Shown here one piece after another: positions 61,401 to 64,000 of a stretch of DNA of 64,000 nt. Source of the DNA: DASXZH01 sp963829965 (GTDB taxonomy: Bacteria; Armatimonadota; Fimbriimonadia; Fimbriimonadales; Fimbriimonadaceae); the NCBI GenBank assembly GCA_963829965.1, contig CAWHLK010000036.1, positions 62,001 to 126,000 on the forward strand, given 5' to 3'. Made by a program: the position numbers and the translations under genes. The number at the start of each line of letters is the position of its first letter. Positions within the stretch are counted from its first letter, which is position 1. Below the pieces are notes generated by a model. It saw nothing but the letters and a program-made list of their open reading frames with translations. It was not told the origin of the DNA and searched no databases.

Positions 61401-61739
61401 GCCAATGATCGCCGGGCTGCGGGAGACGACGCGATCACCGCGGCGATCACCGCCGGCTGCACCCGCCTCCGCCCCGTTCTTATGACGGCTCTGGCCATGA
61501 TGCTTGGAATGCTTCCCATGGCATTGACGTTCGGCGAAGGAGGCGAGCAAAACGCTCCCTTGGGCCGCGCGGTCATCGGCGGTCTTGCAATCGCCACCGT
61601 CACCACTTTGCTTTTTGTCCCTCTCGTTTATAGCGTCCTGCGCAAAGGAAAACCAAATCGAATCGAACTTGATCTGGACGATGCCGCTCCAGCATCGGAA
61701 CCGGCGGATAAGCCCCTTGCCGGCGTAGGCAACGTTTGA
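58446..61739 (+). CDS. RND efflux pump with histidine-rich loop
   Basis: This 1097-residue RND transporter has twelve helices and large periplasmic loops, with VASVIWTYTGASPNIMESRIVQTAERSYSSS at the start and helix 4 LALAIGILVDNAIVSIENIYRNLG. The usual helix-4 Asp-Asp pair reads Asp-Asn here, so the proton relay may differ. Between the two halves (about residues 494-521) there is an insert with nine His (HLHAHGHEPVDDKH then RHHDHAS and PSH), on the cytosolic side, perhaps a metal sensor or sink. It heads a pump, adaptor, outer-channel operon with spacings of 17 and minus 1 bases. Confidence 0.9.
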   Translation: MPNAVKALQRPYTYIVLALLIMLLGLVTAASTPTDVFPNIDIPVASVIWTYTGASPNIMESRIVQTAERSYSSSVNDIEHMESQTMPGMSVIKIFFQPGARVDSDMAQITATSQSILKYLPPGLTPPLILQFNASSVPILQLGISSPDMTQAQLNDYAQNFIRIQLAAIRGAAIPSPYGGTQRTIMVDLNQSALQAKGLSPMDVANAINLQNLIIPAGTEKMGRREYTVSINSSPTLVDELNKVPVKVVNGATVFLGDVAEVHDGAAVQTNVVDKDGKPSVLLTVLKSGNASTLDIVDKIKEAIPRVQATLPKDLHLNIVSDQSMFVRASVNSVMREGLIAAILTALMILLFLGSWRSTLIVALGIPLSIFFSIMCLSGLGQTINVMTLGGLALAIGILVDNAIVSIENIYRNLGLGKKLHSAIVDGVEQVGTPQLVSTMAICIVFLPILFLTGAAGSLFKPLAMAVVFSMIASYLLSRTFVPVMAAKLIGKEAHLHAHGHEPVDDKHMRHHDHASGPSHDGTGAKSAPQGDAIWRMHLVFNRSFEKLLDAYRHGVTWAVRHRGTVMLGFGGFFVASLFLAPFIGEDFFPEVDAGSFRLHVRAPAGTRLEETQKLFARVEDTIHQVIPAKETDLVMDNIGIAVGGVNVAYNTTGAVGPSDGEILVQLKEGHAPTEQYVEKLRIVLREDYPNVTFFFQPADITTQILDFGLPAPIDLQVVGRSKENYALAEKIAQKVKLIPGAADVHIHQVVNYPEIHISASRQRLAEVGLTQKDFANNVLIPLSSSGQILPNFWVDPTNGVSYLVEVQTPQFSLHNLQDLENTPLAVKDGPPQALSNLATFSRTTSPQVLNDYDVQPTIDIYANIQDRDLGGVASDIQKTLDSFNGHLPRGTRLVMRGQVQSMNSTFMGLGLGLVFSIILVYFLLVVNYQSWIDPLIIVAALPGALSGILLMLFVTNTTFSVPALMGAIMCVGVATANSVLVVTFANDRRAAGDDAITAAITAGCTRLRPVLMTALAMMLGMLPMALTFGEGGEQNAPLGRAVIGGLAIATVTTLLFVPLVYSVLRKGKPNRIELDLDDAAPASEPADKPLAGVGNV

Positions 61740-61756
61740 AGAAATAAAGAAAAACC

Positions 61757-63490
61757 ATGGATCCCAATAACCCAAACCACGAACCAGACCTGCCCGCAGA
61801 GGAGCCCACGCTTGTTGAGGTTCCGGTTGAGGAAGCCCCGATAAAACCCAGGCGCGTTAGACGCCCCCGAAAGAACAGGAAGGCCCTCTACGTAATCGTC
61901 GTTGTAGTTCTTGTGCTCGCCTACTTCGGAATTGCGCCGAGATTGGCCCACGCAAGGCGGCTGGATCAGTCGGTTTCCTCGGTTAAGCACGAGGTTCCGG
62001 TGGTGAGCGTGGTCAAGCTGAAGCCCACATCCGGCCAAAACGACCTGACTTTGCCAAGCAACATCCAGGCAATCGACGAGACCATTCTCAACGCGCAAAC
62101 CACCGGGTATGTGCGGCAGCGCTTCGTCGATATAGGCTACAAGGTTCATCAAGGCGAAGTTCTCGCGACCATCGAATCGCCGGAAGTCGATCAACAGCTT
62201 CAAGAAGGCCAGGCGCAGGTTGCCAAAGGCGTCGCCGATCTCGGCCAGTCGAGCGCGGACGCGGCCAAGCTCCATGCCGCGATTGCGGCCGCTGAGGCCG
62301 ACTACGTACGAAGCCAGGCCTCTCTTATGGAGGCAAGGGCAAACCTGGACCACCTTAAGGCCAAAGAACTTCAAGCGGAATCCTACGTCAGCAGCGCAAA
62401 GTCCAAGCAAATCGGCCTTACCAAGAAATATGCGGGAGCTCAAGCCGATTTGAACCGAGCAAACGCGGGAATGACAATCGCGAAAAAGACGTTGGATCGT
62501 TGGAAGATCCTTCTCCAAGGTGACGCGGTTTCCGGCCAGGATGTTGACGAAAAGCAGGCGGATTACGACGGCAGTATTGCTCAGGTTGAAGCGGCTCAGG
62601 CCAATGTTAGTTCGGCCCAAGCGGACGTCGAAGCAGGGGCAGGCGCGGTGAAATCCGCCCAAGCGGAGGAGACAGCAGCAAAAGCCGACGTGGCGAGCGG
62701 CGCACAGGGAGTGGCCGCCGCGCAGGCATCCGTCAACGCGGCAAAAGCGAACATTCAGGCGGCCGAATCCGCTTACGATGCCAGCCAGTCCGGCATCAAA
62801 GCGGCTTCGGCAACGGTGGAGTCGGACAGCGCGAACGTGCGCCGGATCCGCGCCTTGCAGTCCTTCGAGAATATCGTCGCGCCGTTCTCCGGCGTCATTA
62901 CGGCCCGGAATGTGGATGTGGGCGACCTTGTCCATCCGAACAACGGGGGGTCGGGCGCGAGCAATCCCATGAGCACGGTCACCAAGAGCGGCCTGTTTGG
63001 GCTCGCACGAACCGACGAGTTGCGTGTCCAGGTGAACGTTCCGGAGGCGTTTGTGCCGTCCGTGCGCAAAGGGCAGCAGGCGGACATCGAAGTCAGCGAA
63101 TACCCGGGGAAGACTTTTCCCGGAAACGTTTTTAACGTTGCCGGGGCTCTCGATGCAGACTCAAGAACACTTCTGGTTGAAATTCGCGTTCCAAACCCGA
63201 GTGGCATTCTCAAACCAGGCATGTACGCGGAAGTCCACTTCAACAAGCTCAACTCGGCGCCCGTCCTGCAGATCCCGCCAAGCGCGGTGGTTTTCGACGC
63301 GGAAGGGACAAGAGTAGCGGTGATTCAACCGGATGGAACCCTCCATTTCCAGACGGTCAAGCCGGGCAGGGATCTCGGCAATGAGATCGAGATTCTTGGA
63401 GGGCTAAGAGGGGGCGAAACGATTGTTACGAACCCGGATGACACCCTGACAGAGGGTGAGAAAGTTCGAACGGTAGAGGATCAGCGTTAA
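61757..63490 (+). CDS. RND efflux membrane fusion protein (long hairpin)
   Basis: This 577-residue adaptor has an N-terminal cytosolic acidic/proline segment, a membrane helix (ALYVIVVVVLVLAYFGIAP, about residues 38-56) and a lipoyl segment TGYVRQRFVDIGYKVHQGEVLATIE. A very long Ala-rich coiled hairpin follows (about 150-360) with repeated AAQA and KAN units, then VAPFSGVITARNVDVGDLVHP and a beta-barrel. It sits between the RND pump and an outer-membrane factor, overlapping the latter by one base (TAATG). Confidence 0.92.
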   Translation: MDPNNPNHEPDLPAEEPTLVEVPVEEAPIKPRRVRRPRKNRKALYVIVVVVLVLAYFGIAPRLAHARRLDQSVSSVKHEVPVVSVVKLKPTSGQNDLTLPSNIQAIDETILNAQTTGYVRQRFVDIGYKVHQGEVLATIESPEVDQQLQEGQAQVAKGVADLGQSSADAAKLHAAIAAAEADYVRSQASLMEARANLDHLKAKELQAESYVSSAKSKQIGLTKKYAGAQADLNRANAGMTIAKKTLDRWKILLQGDAVSGQDVDEKQADYDGSIAQVEAAQANVSSAQADVEAGAGAVKSAQAEETAAKADVASGAQGVAAAQASVNAAKANIQAAESAYDASQSGIKAASATVESDSANVRRIRALQSFENIVAPFSGVITARNVDVGDLVHPNNGGSGASNPMSTVTKSGLFGLARTDELRVQVNVPEAFVPSVRKGQQADIEVSEYPGKTFPGNVFNVAGALDADSRTLLVEIRVPNPSGILKPGMYAEVHFNKLNSAPVLQIPPSAVVFDAEGTRVAVIQPDGTLHFQTVKPGRDLGNEIEILGGLRGGETIVTNPDDTLTEGEKVRTVEDQR

Positions 63491-64000
63491 TGATTTTTCG
63501 CAGATCGATGTTTTTACTGGCGCTTTGCGCGGCCAGTGGTTATGCCTCTGCCCAGCAGCCGGGAGCCGAGCAGCTAACCAAACTTCGGCGGCCTGCGGAT
63601 AAGTCGTTGCATGAGTCGCCAGGTCTGGAACTCCTCAACCAGGTTCTGAATGGCCGGACAATCACGATGGACAACGCGATCCAGATCGCGCTCGCCATCA
63701 ACATTCCCCTCGCCGAAGCCAACGCCGATCTCTATATCGCTGAAGGCAGGACCCAGGAGGCATATTCGGCGCTTAACCCGACGATCGGCACGATTCTCAC
63801 AGGTCTGAGATGGAACGAAGAGCAAACGACAACCTCGCTGGTAACCGCGGACCCGGCAACTCTGACGTCGCCTATCGGCAAGAGAGTAGCAACGCAGAAC
63901 ATCCAGCAAACGTTGGTCGCACTGGGCGCCAGTCTGCCCCTGGACATCAGTGGCGCGCTGAACGCATCGGGAGAGCAGCAGAAATATCGTCGAGTCCAAG
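63490..64000 (+). CDS. TolC-like outer-membrane efflux channel (partial)
   Basis: The first 170 codons are visible; the gene runs off the window. It starts at the ATG at 63490, whose A is the last base of the upstream stop. A signal peptide (RSMFLLALCAASGYASAQ) is followed by TITMDNAIQIALAINIPLAEANADLYIAEGRTQEAYSALNP, the usual start of the OMF repeat where helices form the periplasmic tunnel. It completes the pump system with the RND and MFP genes just upstream. Confidence 0.85.
   Translation, partial: MIFRRSMFLLALCAASGYASAQQPGAEQLTKLRRPADKSLHESPGLELLNQVLNGRTITMDNAIQIALAINIPLAEANADLYIAEGRTQEAYSALNPTIGTILTGLRWNEEQTTTSLVTADPATLTSPIGKRVATQNIQQTLVALGASLPLDISGALNASGEQQKYRRVQ

Noticed and set aside
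61628..62935. Long minus-strand open frame of 435 codons opposite the membrane fusion gene
   Set aside because: It lies wholly inside a well-supported gene, has biased Arg/Gly/Val composition and no domain, and is a shadow of the Ala-rich coding strand.
1..64000. CRISPR array, prophage, integrase or tRNA/rRNA genes
   Set aside because: I looked along the intergenic regions and found no repeat-spacer arrays, no phage genes and no tRNA-like cloverleaf sequences.

Overview
The window looks like chromosomal DNA of a diderm, LPS-type bacterium that also uses S-layer-homology (SLH) outer-membrane anchoring. It has lpxD, two Skp-like chaperone genes, bamA and tamB on one side, and an SLH-domain porin plus two RND efflux systems on the other. 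It also carries many GTG and TTG starts, a planctomycete-type cytochrome domain and a LacI regulator. This mix fits Armatimonadota (Fimbriimonadia-like) best. That is inference from gene content, not a database match.

Layout. 1-8.8 kb (minus strand): envelope biogenesis, lpxD (cut by the window edge), a lipidated Skp/OmpH-like protein, Skp/OmpH, bamA and tamB. 8.9-13.9 kb: a secreted unknown protein, lipA, a higBA-type toxin-antitoxin pair with its own operator promoter, a polysaccharide-deacetylase-like protein, a DUF2314 protein and a zinc-ribbon membrane protein. 14-20.2 kb: a membrane HdrD/GlcF-like iron-sulfur protein, acpS, a SpoT-like HD protein, and ppx-ppk for polyphosphate turnover. 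20.2-27.4 kb: a Tat-exported unknown protein, a LacI regulator, a sedolisin (S53) protease, a DUF58 protein and an RDD protein. 27.36-28.8 kb: a region with four DnaA-box-like sites and an AT-rich stretch directly before recF, a candidate replication origin. 28.9-33.3 kb: an outer-membrane protein, an isochorismatase-family hydrolase, two paralogous CBM/beta-helix surface proteins and a sigma-70 factor. 33.6-39.1 kb: RNase J, then ftsE-ftsX-M23 peptidase-cyanophycinase-like hydrolase as a tightly coupled operon. 39.2-40.2 kb: a clear cyclic-di-AMP (ydaO-type) riboswitch in front of two small paralogous genes of unknown function. 40.2-45.6 kb: an FGE-like protein, two unknowns, a GH2 beta-galactosidase and ndk. 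45.6-49.8 kb: pstS-pstC-pstA followed by an M42 peptidase, with PhoP-box-like repeats upstream and no pstB. 49.9-64 kb: an RND pump pair, an ECF sigma factor, the SLH porin, a small cytochrome, and a second RND-MFP-OMF set cut by the window edge.

Sequence quality matters for reading this annotation. Eight conserved genes (bamA, the secreted unknown at 8.9 kb, the zinc-ribbon gene, the HdrD-like gene, ppk, recF, one beta-helix gene, the cyanophycinase-like gene) read correctly only if one or two inserted bases are removed, and pstA only if one missing base is restored. After these corrections every gene returns to a whole number of codons and normal family length. Six of the insertions sit at AAATT where AATT would restore the frame. 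I treat these as intact genes with base-calling or assembly errors, not as pseudogenes.

Intergenic DNA holds several repeat types: a two-copy MITE-like element (11.6 and 57.5 kb), heptanucleotide tandem repeats just after stop codons (20.2, 35.3, 57.4 and 57.6 kb), a 25-bp perfect inverted repeat (44.9-45.1 kb) and rho-independent terminators. I see no tRNA, rRNA, CRISPR array, prophage or transposase gene.
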